Source: Bradyrhizobium icense (GTDB taxonomy: Bacteria; Pseudomonadota; Alphaproteobacteria; Rhizobiales; Xanthobacteraceae). Taken from it: DNA of 64,000 nt. The stretch is from NCBI RefSeq assembly GCF_001693385.1, contig NZ_CP016428.1:3410001-3474000 (forward strand). The letters are read 5' to 3'. Positions 36,479 through 45,210 of the stretch are shown in pieces. A program made the translations under genes and the position numbers. Every line of letters starts with the position of its first letter. Within the stretch, counting starts at the first letter, position 1. The notes under the pieces were generated by a model. That model made no database searches, was not told the DNA's origin, and saw only the letters and a program-made list of their open reading frames with translations.

Positions 36479-36510
36479 GCGACGGAGGACTATCCCTCCG
36501 TCGCGTTTTT
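36479..36510 (+). terminator. Terminator of the peptide-binding protein gene
   Basis: GCGACGGAGG (36479-36488) pairs with CCTCCGTCGC (36495-36504) and is followed by GTTTTTGTTT. Confidence 0.9.
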
Positions 36511-36535
36511 GTTTCTCACGTTTTGGTTTTCATCG

Positions 36536-36679
36536 TCAGCAGTGGATGTCGCGCTCCAGCTCCGGGCCGTCATTGCCAAGCGGCGGAGAGACTTGCGGCG
36601 GTGGCGGCGACGGAGAGCGCTGATCCCGCGCTTGCTTGCGCTCGGCTGCAGCCTTTTCCCGATCTTTTTCGCTGGTCAT
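36536..36679 (-). CDS. Small charged and proline-rich protein (47 residues)
   Basis: The frame opens MTSEKDREKAAAERKQARDQ, passes a short proline run, and ends ELERDIHC. The ATG follows GGAGTATGAC, a suitable ribosome binding site. It is highly charged with a possible helix in its first half, no membrane segment, and a terminal cysteine. It is encoded downstream of the alpha/beta hydrolase on the same strand, 53 bp apart. I do not recognise it; similar tiny basic proteins occur in rhizobia. It could be chance coding. Confidence 0.45.
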   Translation of the reverse strand: MTSEKDREKAAAERKQARDQRSPSPPPPQVSPPLGNDGPELERDIHC

Positions 36680-36732
36680 GTCGTCATACTCCATTTTTGT
36701 GCACGACAACATTTTCATAGGCGTTGCGTTCC

Positions 36733-37590
36733 TCACGCAGGATGCGCGGCCAGATGTTCCAGCAATAATTCGCTCACCTGCTCCGGCGCCTGATCGGCCG
36801 CAAAATGCCCGACGCCGGGGAGCACCTCGAAACGATAGGGCGCGGCGATGAAATCCACGGTGCCTTCGGCAGCGGCGCGGCCAACGGTGTCGTCGGCGTC
36901 GCCCCAGATATAGAGCGTCGGCACCCGGATCGGACCAAGCGGCCCGCGGATCGCGCCGCGTGCGCGATACCATGCGAGCGCTGCTTCCATCGCGCTCCTG
37001 TTGCCGAGCACGGCGAGATGCCTCTCGATCGCGTCAGCGGGAACGCCATTGGCGGCGAGACGCTCGCGCAGCCATCTGGCATCGTTCGCGAGCACGACAT
37101 CGGCGGCATCCGGCTCCAAAAACGCTCTGTGATGCCTTGAGCGCTGCGCCTGCTCGCCGTCGGTCGCCAGCGCGCGGTTGAACGCGTTCGGGTGCGGCCG
37201 CGACAGAATCGTGAGCGAGGCCAGCCGCTCGTGATGGCGGTCGGCGATGCCCCAGGCGATGCTGCCGCCCCAGTCATGGCCGACCAGATGAAACCGCGCG
37301 CCGCCATAGCCGGAGGCTGCCACGATCGCCATGACGTCGTCCATCAGGCGGTCGATCAGGTAGTGTGAAAATTCGCGCGGATCCGGCCGCGCACCCGGCG
37401 AGTAGCCGCGCTGGCTTGGCGCAACGGCGCGATATCCCATGTCGCCGAGGGCTGTCACCTGCGTGCGCCAGCAATGCATCGATTCCGCAAAGCCGTGCAG
37501 CAGCAGCACCAGCGGCGCGCCCGGCGTGCCGGCGGTGATGGTGTCGAAAACGAGATGCGGCGCGATGGTGATTTTATCTGAGGCCGGCAT
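36733..37590 (-). CDS. Alpha/beta hydrolase (epoxide hydrolase / haloalkane dehalogenase-like)
   Basis: The 285-residue protein has the HGF oxyanion motif (LLLHGFAESMHCWR) and a nucleophile elbow LVGHDWGGSIAW with Asp as nucleophile, the pattern of epoxide hydrolases, haloalkane and fluoroacetate dehalogenases. A lid domain follows, then LYIWGDADDTVGR supplying the acid, and GVGHFAADQAPEQV with the catalytic His. The exact substrate cannot be told. It is divergent from the acyltransferase gene by about 100 bp. Normal family length. Confidence 0.9.
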   Translation of the reverse strand: MPASDKITIAPHLVFDTITAGTPGAPLVLLLHGFAESMHCWRTQVTALGDMGYRAVAPSQRGYSPGARPDPREFSHYLIDRLMDDVMAIVAASGYGGARFHLVGHDWGGSIAWGIADRHHERLASLTILSRPHPNAFNRALATDGEQAQRSRHHRAFLEPDAADVVLANDARWLRERLAANGVPADAIERHLAVLGNRSAMEAALAWYRARGAIRGPLGPIRVPTLYIWGDADDTVGRAAAEGTVDFIAAPYRFEVLPGVGHFAADQAPEQVSELLLEHLAAHPA

Positions 37591-37693
37591 CCGACCATCC
37601 TAGGGAGACAAATCCGGCCGGTCGATGGCGCAATTGTGCAACGGCGGGAAAGTGCTGTATTGGGTGCCCACAAAGCGCCCAAGGGGACAGTCG

Positions 37694-38428
37694 TTGCACT
37701 ATTTGAGATCGATCATATTCGATACCGCGGTGGTGATCCTGACGCTCGTCGTTTCGCTGACGGTGCCGTTCATGTGGCTGTTCAATGCGAGCAGTTCGAC
37801 GGTCCGTGCGGTCTCGCAGGTCTGGGTCAACGGCATCATGTTTCTGATGAAGCATGTTGTCGGGCTCGATTACCGGGCAGTTGGCCGCGAAAACGTGCCT
37901 GACGGTCCCTGCATCATCGCCTGCAACCATCAGTCGCTGTGGGAAACCGCAGCGCTCTGCGCGATTTTCCCGGATGCGAGCATCGTCGCCAAGAAAGAGC
38001 TGCGCAGGGTGCCGTTCGTCGGCTGGTTCCTGGAGCGCTATCCGATGATTTTGGTCGATCGCTCGGCGGGCCGCCATGCGCTGCGCCAGATGGTCGATGA
38101 AGCCAGGCGCGCGGCCGGCGAGGGCCGTCAGGTCTTGCTGTTTCCGCAAGGCACCCGCCAGGCGATCGATGAGCCGATGAGATTCCAGTCCGCCGGCATC
38201 TCAGCGCTCTACACCAACCTCGATGTCCCGGTCGTACCGGCGGCGTGCAATTCCGGACTGTTCTGGGGCAAGAAGACCCTGATCATGCACTCCGGCACCG
38301 TCACGCTGTCGTTCCTGCCGCCGATCGCGCCGGGCCTGCCGCGCAAGGAGTTTCAGGAAAAGATGGAGCGGATGATTGCGGAGGAGGCCAACCGGCTGCT
38401 CAAAGTGAGCGAGGCGAAGGTACGCTAG
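37694..38428 (+). CDS. plsC: 1-acylglycerol-3-phosphate acyltransferase (PlsC family)
   Basis: The 244-residue protein carries the PlsC acyltransferase motifs: NHQSLWET (motif I, with Q-S-x-W-E replacing HX4D), AKKELRRVPFVGWF (II), LLFPQGTR (III) and PVVPAACNSG (IV). It has a membrane helix near the N-terminus. It acylates lysophosphatidic acid in membrane lipid synthesis. I place the start at TTG 37694, which follows AAGGGGAC and gives the typical opening HYLRSIIFDT; an ATG at 37625 would add 23 atypical residues. The stop overlaps the next convergent gene by four bases. Confidence 0.85.
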   Translation: MHYLRSIIFDTAVVILTLVVSLTVPFMWLFNASSSTVRAVSQVWVNGIMFLMKHVVGLDYRAVGRENVPDGPCIIACNHQSLWETAALCAIFPDASIVAKKELRRVPFVGWFLERYPMILVDRSAGRHALRQMVDEARRAAGEGRQVLLFPQGTRQAIDEPMRFQSAGISALYTNLDVPVVPAACNSGLFWGKKTLIMHSGTVTLSFLPPIAPGLPRKEFQEKMERMIAEEANRLLKVSEAKVR

Positions 38429-39006
38429 CCGGCGTGGCGTCCGGCGACCCAGCCTGCCAGCGGCGCAAAAAACGCCAGGCACCAGATGAAATGCGCAACA
38501 CTTGGTGCGACGACGGCTGCACCGATGCCAATCACGAACACGCAAACCGGAAACAGCGCCGTCACCAGCAATTGTGGATCGCTGCGGCCGCGCAGCGCAA
38601 GGACCCACAACAGCGCGTTCAGCGAGGCGATCATGGTCAGATGGATTCCATAGATCACCGCGACCACGCCATCGAGCCAGTAGCTGCCGTAGAGGCCGTT
38701 GGTCACCGGCAGGATGATGATCGAGAGCAGAAAGAACAGGTTGAGGAACACCACGCCGCGCCCGCCTTCCGGCGCCACCGCCAGCCGCCGGTGATGGCTG
38801 AACCAGAACAGCCCTGCGACCACGAAGCTGATCGTCAGCGCAATGACGGGTTGGGCATAGACGCGAAGCACGTCGTGCCAATCAGGCGCGTGTGTGAAGC
38901 TGGAAGCCTTAGGCAAATCATAGGCAAGCAGCGTCATTGCAACGCCGAAGATCGTGTTGCTCAGCATCTCGAGCCGGCGCATTTCGAACAGGCCGATCTG
39001 CGGCAT
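38425..39006 (-). CDS. TMEM175/DUF1211 family membrane protein
   Basis: The 193-residue protein begins with EMRRLEMLSNTIFGVAMTLLAYDLP, matching the RxxxxSDxxxAxxxTLL pattern of the TMEM175 family, though the F-S-D motif reads L-S-N. Five or six membrane helices follow, with the conserved WFSHHRRL loop. TMEM175 proteins form potassium channels; bacterial members are potassium channels of unclear role. Convergent with the PlsC gene, 4-bp overlap. The tRNA-Leu gene lies upstream on the same strand, with a 206-bp palindrome-rich gap. Confidence 0.8.
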   Translation of the reverse strand: MPQIGLFEMRRLEMLSNTIFGVAMTLLAYDLPKASSFTHAPDWHDVLRVYAQPVIALTISFVVAGLFWFSHHRRLAVAPEGGRGVVFLNLFFLLSIIILPVTNGLYGSYWLDGVVAVIYGIHLTMIASLNALLWVLALRGRSDPQLLVTALFPVCVFVIGIGAAVVAPSVAHFIWCLAFFAPLAGWVAGRHAG

Positions 39007-39212
39007 GTGCCCCCCGTTGCCTCACCAGTCCGTCTTCGCTTTCGCTCCGCTCAAGCTACGCCGGACACGCTCCGACCTGGCGGCCTTCGCTGGCTGCACC
39101 ACGCGTAGCCCGTCAGGGCGGTGGCTTGCCAAGCCGTAGCTCGTGGACACAAGCCCGCCTTCGCCCGGCAGCTTCGGCGTGGCAGCCCTCACTCGCTTCG
39201 CGAGCGAAGGCT
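39007..39212. repeat. Repeat-rich gap between TMEM175 gene and tRNA-Leu
   Basis: Contains several short palindromic or repeated elements (for example CTTCGCT...AGCGAAG and GCCAAGCCGTAGCTCG) of types common in Bradyrhizobium. No gene is supported. Confidence 0.5.
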
Positions 39213-39537
39213 GGTGCGGGCGGCCGGACTCGAACCGGCACAGAGGTCACCCTCCGAGGGATTTTCTTACCAGCTACGGCTTTCGCCGCCTCGCCAGCGT
39301 GGACATCCGCGCTGGCTCGTTTGTGGTCTGGACTATACCTTCACCATTGGTGCGTTCGCGCCTTTAGGTGCTGCCCGTCTAGTCTCTACACCTTCGCACG
39401 AACCGTGAGGTCTGGGCGCTTGGCTCGGGATTGCCATATGAAAGGTTTCCCCGACTTTGAGCAGTTCTACAGCTTGGGTTTCCCCAAGAGCACTCAAGCG
39501 TTCAAGTCCCTTGCGTCTACCATTTCGCCACGCCCGC
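39213..39537 (-). tRNA. tRNA-Leu(UAA) interrupted by a group I intron
   Basis: Exon 1 (39537-39504, 34 nt) begins GCGGGCGTGGCGAAATGG and ends GGGACTT at position U34. Exon 2 (39266-39216) begins AAAATCCCT, has a long variable arm, T arm GCCGGTTCGAGTCCGGC, and acceptor CGCCCGC plus A; CCA is encoded at 39215-39213. Joined, the anticodon loop is CTTAAAA, anticodon TAA, in a class II leucine tRNA. The interruption lies between bases 34 and 35, exactly where cyanobacterial and plastid trnL(UAA) introns sit. Confidence 0.93.
39267..39503 (-). ncRNA. Group I self-splicing intron in tRNA-Leu(UAA)
   Basis: The 237-nt insert has the conserved group I core: GGCAATCCCGAGCCAAGC (39435-39418, P/Q region), the P7-containing GAAGGTGTAGAGACTAGACG (near 39367-39400), and GGTGAAGGTATAGTCCAGACC near the 3' end. 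It ends in G, as group I introns do. No homing endonuclease frame is present. Confidence 0.9.
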
Positions 39538-39724
39538 TTTCACTACCAAATCAGATACTTAGCGTGTTTTCCGGAGAAGTGGAATTGGGATGATCCCCGG
39601 ACCAAACGCTCCCCACCTTTAAGTGAGCGCGCCTGCAGAAGCAAAGCCTCAATGCGGACACTTGGGGTGTTTACCTGCGGCGAGCTTTAGGCAATCTCAA
39701 GATAATCCACTTAACGAAGGTCCG
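39538..39724. other. Gap between tRNA-Leu and lipoprotein gene
   Basis: Promoter region of the tRNA on one side and of the lipoprotein gene on the other. No additional gene is supported. Confidence 0.35.
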
Positions 39725-40165
39725 ATGCCCAACTCGCTGTCTCATCGCCGGTTATCCTCGCGCAGCCTTGCGGCGCTGGCGCTGGTTGCGCTCGGGGCCG
39801 GCCTTTCCGGTTGCGCCGGGATGAGCGACACCATTTCGCCGGCCTTTGCCGATCCTGCCAAATACGATCTCTACGATTGCAAGCAGCTCGAGCCGGAGCG
39901 CAAGAGCCTCGCGGCACGCACCGCGGAACTGCAGGGGCTGATGACGAAGGCCGAAACCGGCGTCGCCGGTCCCGTGGTGGCGGAGCTCGCCTATCGCAAT
40001 GACTACATTGCGCTACGCGGCCAGTCGAAGCTCGCCGACGAGGCCTGGCAGAAGAACAGATGCCAGGAGCCGAAGCCGGAAGCCAGGCCGGCGCCGGTCC
40101 CGCCATCGATCGCGCCGGCTCCCGCTGCCAAGGGCCGTACGAAGGCAAGCCGGACGGCAAATTAA
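39725..40165 (+). CDS. Predicted lipoprotein of unknown function
   Basis: The 146-residue protein begins with a basic region and a hydrophobic segment ending LSGC at the lipobox (residues about 26-29), so it would be lipidated at the cysteine. The mature part is helical (SLAARTAELQGLMTKAETG) with a pair of cysteines in YDCKQLEPE and NRCQEP that may form a disulfide. The C-terminus is Pro/Ala-rich. A possible upstream start at 39623 adds unconvincing sequence, so I use the ATG at 39725. Rhizobial homologues are uncharacterised envelope lipoproteins. Confidence 0.8.
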   Translation: MPNSLSHRRLSSRSLAALALVALGAGLSGCAGMSDTISPAFADPAKYDLYDCKQLEPERKSLAARTAELQGLMTKAETGVAGPVVAELAYRNDYIALRGQSKLADEAWQKNRCQEPKPEARPAPVPPSIAPAPAAKGRTKASRTAN

Positions 40166-40195
40166 AGTCGGCCAACGTCCCCTTGGGCGATCCGC

Positions 40196-41398
40196 TCACA
40201 CCCGCCAATCATAAATCCAGTCCTGCCGCGCCAGCATGCGCTCGGGGCCCATCGCTTTAATGGCGACGTCGCGCGCCAGCGCTAGCGGTCCGGTGAGATG
40301 ATAAATGCGTCCCTGTCGTCGGGCCGCGCGCTGCACCCGCAGCACGCGGCCGCGCCGCTGCCGGCCATAGCGCTTCAGTGCCGCAGGGACGCCGGTGGTA
40401 TGGTCGCCCGGGGCTTCGCTCAGACATTTGGCGAGCACGGCGGCGTCCTCGATCGCCATTCCCGCGCCTTGCGCGGCAAACGGCAGCATCGCATGCGCGG
40501 CGTCGCCGAGCAGCGCGATCGCGCCGTCGGTCCATTCGCCGATATCGGGCAGCGTGAACAGCGCCCAGCGCCGCCATTCGTCGACGGCCCCGATCAGCAT
40601 CCGCGCCGTTGCCGGCCAGCGCTGCGAGGCGAACGCGTTCTTGAGTTCGTTGGCGTCGCCGGGCGCGCTCCAGCCCGGCCTGTTCCAGGTTCCCGGCACG
40701 ATAGCGACCACGTTGATCTGCCGCGCAGCTGAGATCGGGTAGGCGACCAGATGCGCGTCCGGCCCCATCCAGAGCTGCACGCGGGCAGCGGTATATTCGC
40801 GCGGCAGCGTGGTTGCATCGAGGGTTCCGCGCCAGGCGATCAGGCCGGAAAATTGCGGTTGCACCTCCGGGAACAAATGGTTCCGTACCGCGGACCAGAT
40901 GCCGTCGGCGCCGACCAGCGCGACCGCCAACTCCTGCTGGCGTGCATTGCCGCGGCGCTGCACCACTGTCAGCCCCTTGGCGTGCGAGGTCGCGTCCTCG
41001 AACTGGCAGCCAAGTCTGAGGTCGATGTCCGGATGGTCATTGACCGCCGCCTGCAGGGCGCCTTGCAGATCGGCGCGGTGCATCACCCAATAGGGCGCGC
41101 CGGCGCGAAGGCCGGCAGCCTCGCCGAGCGGCAGGCGGGCGATCTCGCCGCCCGCGCGCGCGCTTACGATACTAATGGCCTCGGGCGTCACGGCGCGCGG
41201 GGCAAGCCGCGGCCGCAGGCCGAGGTCGACCAGGACCCGGCTGGCGTTGGGCGAAACCTGCAGGCCGGCGCCGGCTTCCTCCAGCCGTTCGGCCTTCTCC
41301 AGGACGATGATGCGAAAGCCTTTGGCTGCGAGCGAAAGTGCTGCCGTCAATCCCCCGATCCCGGCACCAGCTACGATGATGGTGCGCGCGGCGGCCAC
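40196..41398 (-). CDS. FAD-dependent monooxygenase (salicylate hydroxylase / UbiH-like)
   Basis: The 400-residue protein is a class A flavin monooxygenase: GAGIGGLTAALSLAAKG at the N-terminus binds FAD, DG(A/I) motif VGADGIWSAVR follows, and GDAAHAMLPFAAQGAGMAIE is the second flavin-contact motif. It uses NADH/NADPH and oxygen to hydroxylate an aromatic compound; the substrate is not readable. It is followed by a C-terminal region rich in Arg. It is separated by 7 bp from the zinc-finger protein gene, which lies upstream, so they may form an operon. Confidence 0.92.
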   Translation of the reverse strand: MAAARTIIVAGAGIGGLTAALSLAAKGFRIIVLEKAERLEEAGAGLQVSPNASRVLVDLGLRPRLAPRAVTPEAISIVSARAGGEIARLPLGEAAGLRAGAPYWVMHRADLQGALQAAVNDHPDIDLRLGCQFEDATSHAKGLTVVQRRGNARQQELAVALVGADGIWSAVRNHLFPEVQPQFSGLIAWRGTLDATTLPREYTAARVQLWMGPDAHLVAYPISAARQINVVAIVPGTWNRPGWSAPGDANELKNAFASQRWPATARMLIGAVDEWRRWALFTLPDIGEWTDGAIALLGDAAHAMLPFAAQGAGMAIEDAAVLAKCLSEAPGDHTTGVPAALKRYGRQRRGRVLRVQRAARRQGRIYHLTGPLALARDVAIKAMGPERMLARQDWIYDWRV

Positions 41399-41405
41399 CG
41401 AAAGG

Positions 41406-41651
41406 TCAGGCGACCTTGTCCCTCAGGACGCATTCCGGCGGGCGGGCCTCACCTGCGGCGAGGTCGGGGGCAAAGCGGTACAGCGTCGAGCAATAGGGGC
41501 AGATGATCTCGTTGTCGTTGCCAAGGTCGAGAAACACGTGCGGATGGTCGAACGGCGGCTTGGCGCCCACGCACATGAATTCCTGCGAGCCGATCTCGAT
41601 TACCGATACTCCGGCGTCGTTATGGAAATGCGGGACGACATGGTCGGACAT
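41406..41651 (-). CDS. Zinc-finger domain protein (CHCC type)
   Basis: The 81-residue protein matches the zf-CHCC family, related to the small mitochondrial complex I subunit NDUFS6: His in PPFDHPHVFLDLG, and CPYCSTLYRF as the CxxC, with another Cys in FMCVGAK. I start at the ATG at 41651 because the upstream extension looks noncoding. The gene precedes the monooxygenase gene by 7 bp. In alphaproteobacteria a homologue is a complex I accessory subunit; this could be that gene, although it is not next to the nuo operon. Confidence 0.85.
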   Translation of the reverse strand: MSDHVVPHFHNDAGVSVIEIGSQEFMCVGAKPPFDHPHVFLDLGNDNEIICPYCSTLYRFAPDLAAGEARPPECVLRDKVA

Positions 41652-41900
41652 CAGCTTCACCTTGGATTTCAACGATGAGCGCACGCATTCAACGCAACGC
41701 GGCAGCTTCGAAATGCCGCGCACCATAGTGGGGGGTGCCGATGATTCCTAGAGCCGATTCGGGATGTCCCCGCCGCACATTTGCTCATGCAAATTCGACA
41801 CAATCTTGTCGTCGGAGAAAAGCCCTTCTTTCGTCGGGGCAGTTGTGTCTTAAAAACGGCATACCATCTTGAGAAGGACGAAAACATTAGGCTTTTTTGG

Positions 41901-43061
41901 ATGAGGCGATTGCGGTTCGGTTCGGCCCTAGCAGGGGCGCTGGGATGCCTGGCGCTCAGCCTGGCGGTGTGCGCGGCGCTGTGGCCGCACGCCCGCGAGG
42001 CCGGCGCCATTTTGGCCGCACAGGACGATCCCGCGACACTGTCCGACATCCAGATCAATTCCGCGTTGCGGGCCAACCAGGCGCTGGTCGCCAGCCATAT
42101 CGAGGCAGCGCTCGCGGAAGGCGATTCCGATCTCGCCAACAGCTTCGTCGAACTCGCCCGCGACAAAGGCATTGCCGTCAGCGACGAACTATCGAAGCGC
42201 GTTAGCGATGCCGTTGCCGACGCAGGTTCGGCGTCGCATTTTGCCAAGCGTTTTGCCACGGGTTTCGTGGTCGGCAATGCCGACGATGTCGCAAGCCTGT
42301 CGGGTACGGTTGCCGGCGATCTCTTCGTCTACGGCGATATCAGGGACGTTGTTCGCGAAGGCAAGCACCTCGCGACGGGCGAGGACGTGGACCGGCTGGT
42401 GCTGGGCCTTGCGATGGTCGGGCTCGCGGTGACCGCCGCGACCTACGTCTCCGTCGGCGGGGTCAGTCCGGTGCGCGCCGGCCTCAGCATGGTCAAGAGC
42501 GCCCGCAAGGTCGGACGGCTGGGCGAGGGACTGACGCAATGGGCCGGTCGCTCGGTGCGAGAGGTCGTCGATGCGCCGGTCCTGCAGCAGGCGGTCGCGA
42601 AAGGTTCGGTGCTGCGGCCGGGCCAGACCATCAGCGCAATCCAGGCGGCGTTCCGCGCCGAGAAGGCCGGCGCACTGGTGCGGCTGGCGAAAGATGTCGG
42701 ACGCGTCGGCGAAAAGGCCGGCACGCGTGGCGCGCTCGACGCCCTGCGCATCGCGCAAGGCCCGAAGGACGTTGCGCGCGCCGCGCGGCTTGCGGAATCC
42801 AACGGCGGTCAGACCCGCGCGATTTTGAAAGTGCTCGGCCGCGGCGCGCTGCTGCTGGCTGCCGGGACGTTCAATCTGACGATGTGGGTATTCGGTGCGA
42901 TATTGGCGCTATTCGGATTTCTGTCGTCGATCAAAGCAACCACCGAGCGGTCCACCGAAGCGTGGCTGCGTCGCAAGAAGGCGCGGCGCTTGAGAAAGGA
43001 GGCGGCGGCAGCATGCTTGCCGGCCGCCCCGGCGCTGGCGGGCGCTGCCGCCCGCGGCTAA
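41901..43061 (+). CDS. Membrane protein of unknown function
   Basis: The 386-residue protein has an N-terminal membrane helix at about residues 6-25, a mixed helical region with polar segments, two more helices near residues 165-180 (LGLAMVGLAVTAATYVSVGG) and one near 330-350. It ends in a very basic KKARRLRKEAAAA tail. I do not recognise a named family; similar proteins occur in Bradyrhizobium. It is not preceded by a clear ribosome binding site; an upstream in-frame start at 41781 is possible. A single gene. Confidence 0.75.
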   Translation: MRRLRFGSALAGALGCLALSLAVCAALWPHAREAGAILAAQDDPATLSDIQINSALRANQALVASHIEAALAEGDSDLANSFVELARDKGIAVSDELSKRVSDAVADAGSASHFAKRFATGFVVGNADDVASLSGTVAGDLFVYGDIRDVVREGKHLATGEDVDRLVLGLAMVGLAVTAATYVSVGGVSPVRAGLSMVKSARKVGRLGEGLTQWAGRSVREVVDAPVLQQAVAKGSVLRPGQTISAIQAAFRAEKAGALVRLAKDVGRVGEKAGTRGALDALRIAQGPKDVARAARLAESNGGQTRAILKVLGRGALLLAAGTFNLTMWVFGAILALFGFLSSIKATTERSTEAWLRRKKARRLRKEAAAACLPAAPALAGAAARG

Positions 43062-43116
43062 ACTTGCGGTCATTGCAAGGTCGCGAATTCCAATCCCCCC
43101 AAAAACGGAACTGATA

Positions 43117-43869
43117 ATGCCGAGTTTTCACAACGGCGCTGTCGAAATTGCTTATCTCGACGAAGGCGAGGGCGATCCGATCGTCCTCGTGCACGGCTTT
43201 GCCTCCAGCAAGAACGTGAACTGGGTTTATCCGACGTGGGTTTCCGACTTACGGAAGGACGGCCGCCGCGTGATCGCGCTCGACAATCGCGGTCACGGCG
43301 ATTCCGAAAAGCTCTACGATTCCGCCGCTTACGAACTTGCGATGATGGCAAGTGACGTCATCGCGCTGCTGGATCATCTGGGAATCGAACGCGCCGACAT
43401 CATGGGCTATTCGCTGGGATCGCGAATGACGGCGATCCTGGCGCGCGAGCAGCCGCAGCGGCTGCGCTCAGCGATTCTAGGCGGCATCGGGATTGGACTG
43501 ATCGAGGGCGGCGGCCCCGGCGAGAACGTGGCCATTGCGCTGGAAGCGCCGTCGCTGGAGGACGTCACCGATCCGGTCGGCCGCACGTTTCGTGCCTTCG
43601 CCGACCAGACCCGATCCGACCGCCGCGCGCTTGCCGCCTGCCTGCGCGGCTCGCGGCGGCTGATGACAGCGGACGAGGCCGCCGGGATCGGCGTGCCGGT
43701 GCTGATTGCGGTCGGCACCAGGGACGAAATCGCCGGCTCAGCCGCGGCGCTCGGGAAGATCATTCCGGGTGCCGAGGTGCTCGACATTCCGAACCGCGAT
43801 CACATGCGCGCGGTCGGCGACAAGGTCTACAAGGTCGGGGTCATCGACTTCCTGTCGCGGCGGCAATGA
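43117..43869 (+). CDS. Alpha/beta hydrolase (serine nucleophile)
   Basis: The 250-residue protein has VLVHGFASS (oxyanion), IMGYSLGSRM as the nucleophile elbow with Ser, an acid in VGTRDEIAGS, and the catalytic His in NRDHMRAVGD. It would hydrolyse an ester or related bond; the substrate is unknown. The length is standard. Its last 132 bases overlap in antisense the end of the next, convergent gene. Confidence 0.9.
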   Translation: MPSFHNGAVEIAYLDEGEGDPIVLVHGFASSKNVNWVYPTWVSDLRKDGRRVIALDNRGHGDSEKLYDSAAYELAMMASDVIALLDHLGIERADIMGYSLGSRMTAILAREQPQRLRSAILGGIGIGLIEGGGPGENVAIALEAPSLEDVTDPVGRTFRAFADQTRSDRRALAACLRGSRRLMTADEAAGIGVPVLIAVGTRDEIAGSAAALGKIIPGAEVLDIPNRDHMRAVGDKVYKVGVIDFLSRRQ

Positions 43870-45210
43870 GCGGTCGCGCGCGTCTTCGCCGGCGAATTGC
43901 CTGGCGGCTGCGATCAGCACCACCATGGTTGCAAGCCACGCCATCCGCGCACCGTAGCGATCGTGAGGGCCCGATATCGCGGCACAGACGAACGCGTTGC
44001 CGAGCAGGGCGAACGAGACCGTCCCGGCGAGCAAGGTGAGATCGTCGAACCGTCGGCGCAGCACGCCGCGGCCGAACAGCACGACGGCCAGCAGCATTGA
44101 GGCCAGCGCAACGGGAATGTGAATCCGGTTGATCGCAGTGAAGTCGAAATGCCAGCGCTGCTGCTGTGCCGCGCGCATCGGCTTCACCTGGGCGGGAAGA
44201 AAGCGCTCGATGATGCCGTAGGTATGGCCGAGCCAGCCATTGGTCCCTTCGCCGGTCCCGACGTAGACGAGTTGTTGTGCCGTTGCGGTCAGCGCCGCCT
44301 TCGCCTGCCAGGCCGGATATTCGGCCAGCGAATGCAACACGATGAAGCCCATCTCATCGCCCAGTCCCTGAAAGCGGCCAAGCGTGTTGAACATGCTGCT
44401 GCCCCACAGGAACTGGTCGGCGGTGGCGGGAAGCTGATCGCGATAGGGACACAGCTTGAAATTCTGCTTCGGGCAATGATCGCGCAAATACTGCGCGACG
44501 ATGCCATCCTGGAGCATCCGTGCGAACGCGACACCGTATCCGCCGGGCGTCCACGCCAGTTTCCCGGACAACGCGAAATTGGTCGACAGTAACAGCGCCG
44601 CTCCGGCGACGATGGTGAGGCTGCCCTGCGTCAGTGCGGAAACGGAAATCCGCCCGCGCAGAAAGGGACGCGCGATCCAGCCGACGCAGCACAGTCCGAG
44701 CAGCACCGCGAGCGTTGCGCTGTGGGTCGCCGCGGCGAAAGCGGTGAGGCCGAACAGCAGGCATTTTTCCGGGATCGACGTTCGCTTGCCATGCGCAACC
44801 AGGATAAAGAGCGAAAGCACCGACAACCCGGCGAAAATGTCGGTCAGGAGCGTGCTGGCAAGAAAGGGCAGCGAGGTGGTCAAGGCCAGCACGAGGCTCA
44901 TGGCCAGCAGCCGCAACGGCTCGGATATGCCGAGCACGCGCAGCGTTAACTGGAGGATCCATAGCGTCGCCAGCGCGTTGATCCCGAGATTGATCCAGAA
45001 GCTCGAATCCTCGCCGAAGTGAAGATAGAGGCCGAACGTGGTGGAGCGGCTGGGGACCAGGTAGCCTTCGTACCACCGGGCCAGATAGCCGCCGGTGTCC
45101 CACTGGAGCAGGGGATAGCCATTCCACAGGGCAGGGGCCAGCAACATCAATGGGATGGCGATGGCGGCGATCCAGGCCGACCGCGAGTTCGCAGCGGTAC
45201 GCGCCCGCAA
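43738..45210 (-). CDS. Large membrane protein of unknown function, glycosyltransferase-like
   Basis: The 490-residue protein has about ten to twelve membrane helices and a periplasmic loop near LQWDTGGYLARWYEGYLVPSRSTT. It resembles the membrane glycosyltransferase superfamily of rhizobia (GT-C-like), but no DXD motif is clear, so the role is unproven. It starts with TTG at 45210. The 3' end runs 132 bp into the convergent hydrolase, and its last 40 or so residues are very hydrophilic and look like antisense read-through, suggesting a lost stop codon. Confidence 0.75.
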   Translation of the reverse strand: MRARTAANSRSAWIAAIAIPLMLLAPALWNGYPLLQWDTGGYLARWYEGYLVPSRSTTFGLYLHFGEDSSFWINLGINALATLWILQLTLRVLGISEPLRLLAMSLVLALTTSLPFLASTLLTDIFAGLSVLSLFILVAHGKRTSIPEKCLLFGLTAFAAATHSATLAVLLGLCCVGWIARPFLRGRISVSALTQGSLTIVAGAALLLSTNFALSGKLAWTPGGYGVAFARMLQDGIVAQYLRDHCPKQNFKLCPYRDQLPATADQFLWGSSMFNTLGRFQGLGDEMGFIVLHSLAEYPAWQAKAALTATAQQLVYVGTGEGTNGWLGHTYGIIERFLPAQVKPMRAAQQQRWHFDFTAINRIHIPVALASMLLAVVLFGRGVLRRRFDDLTLLAGTVSFALLGNAFVCAAISGPHDRYGARMAWLATMVVLIAAARQFAGEDARDRSLPPRQEVDDPDLVDLVADRAHVIAVRNVEHLGTRNDLPERRG

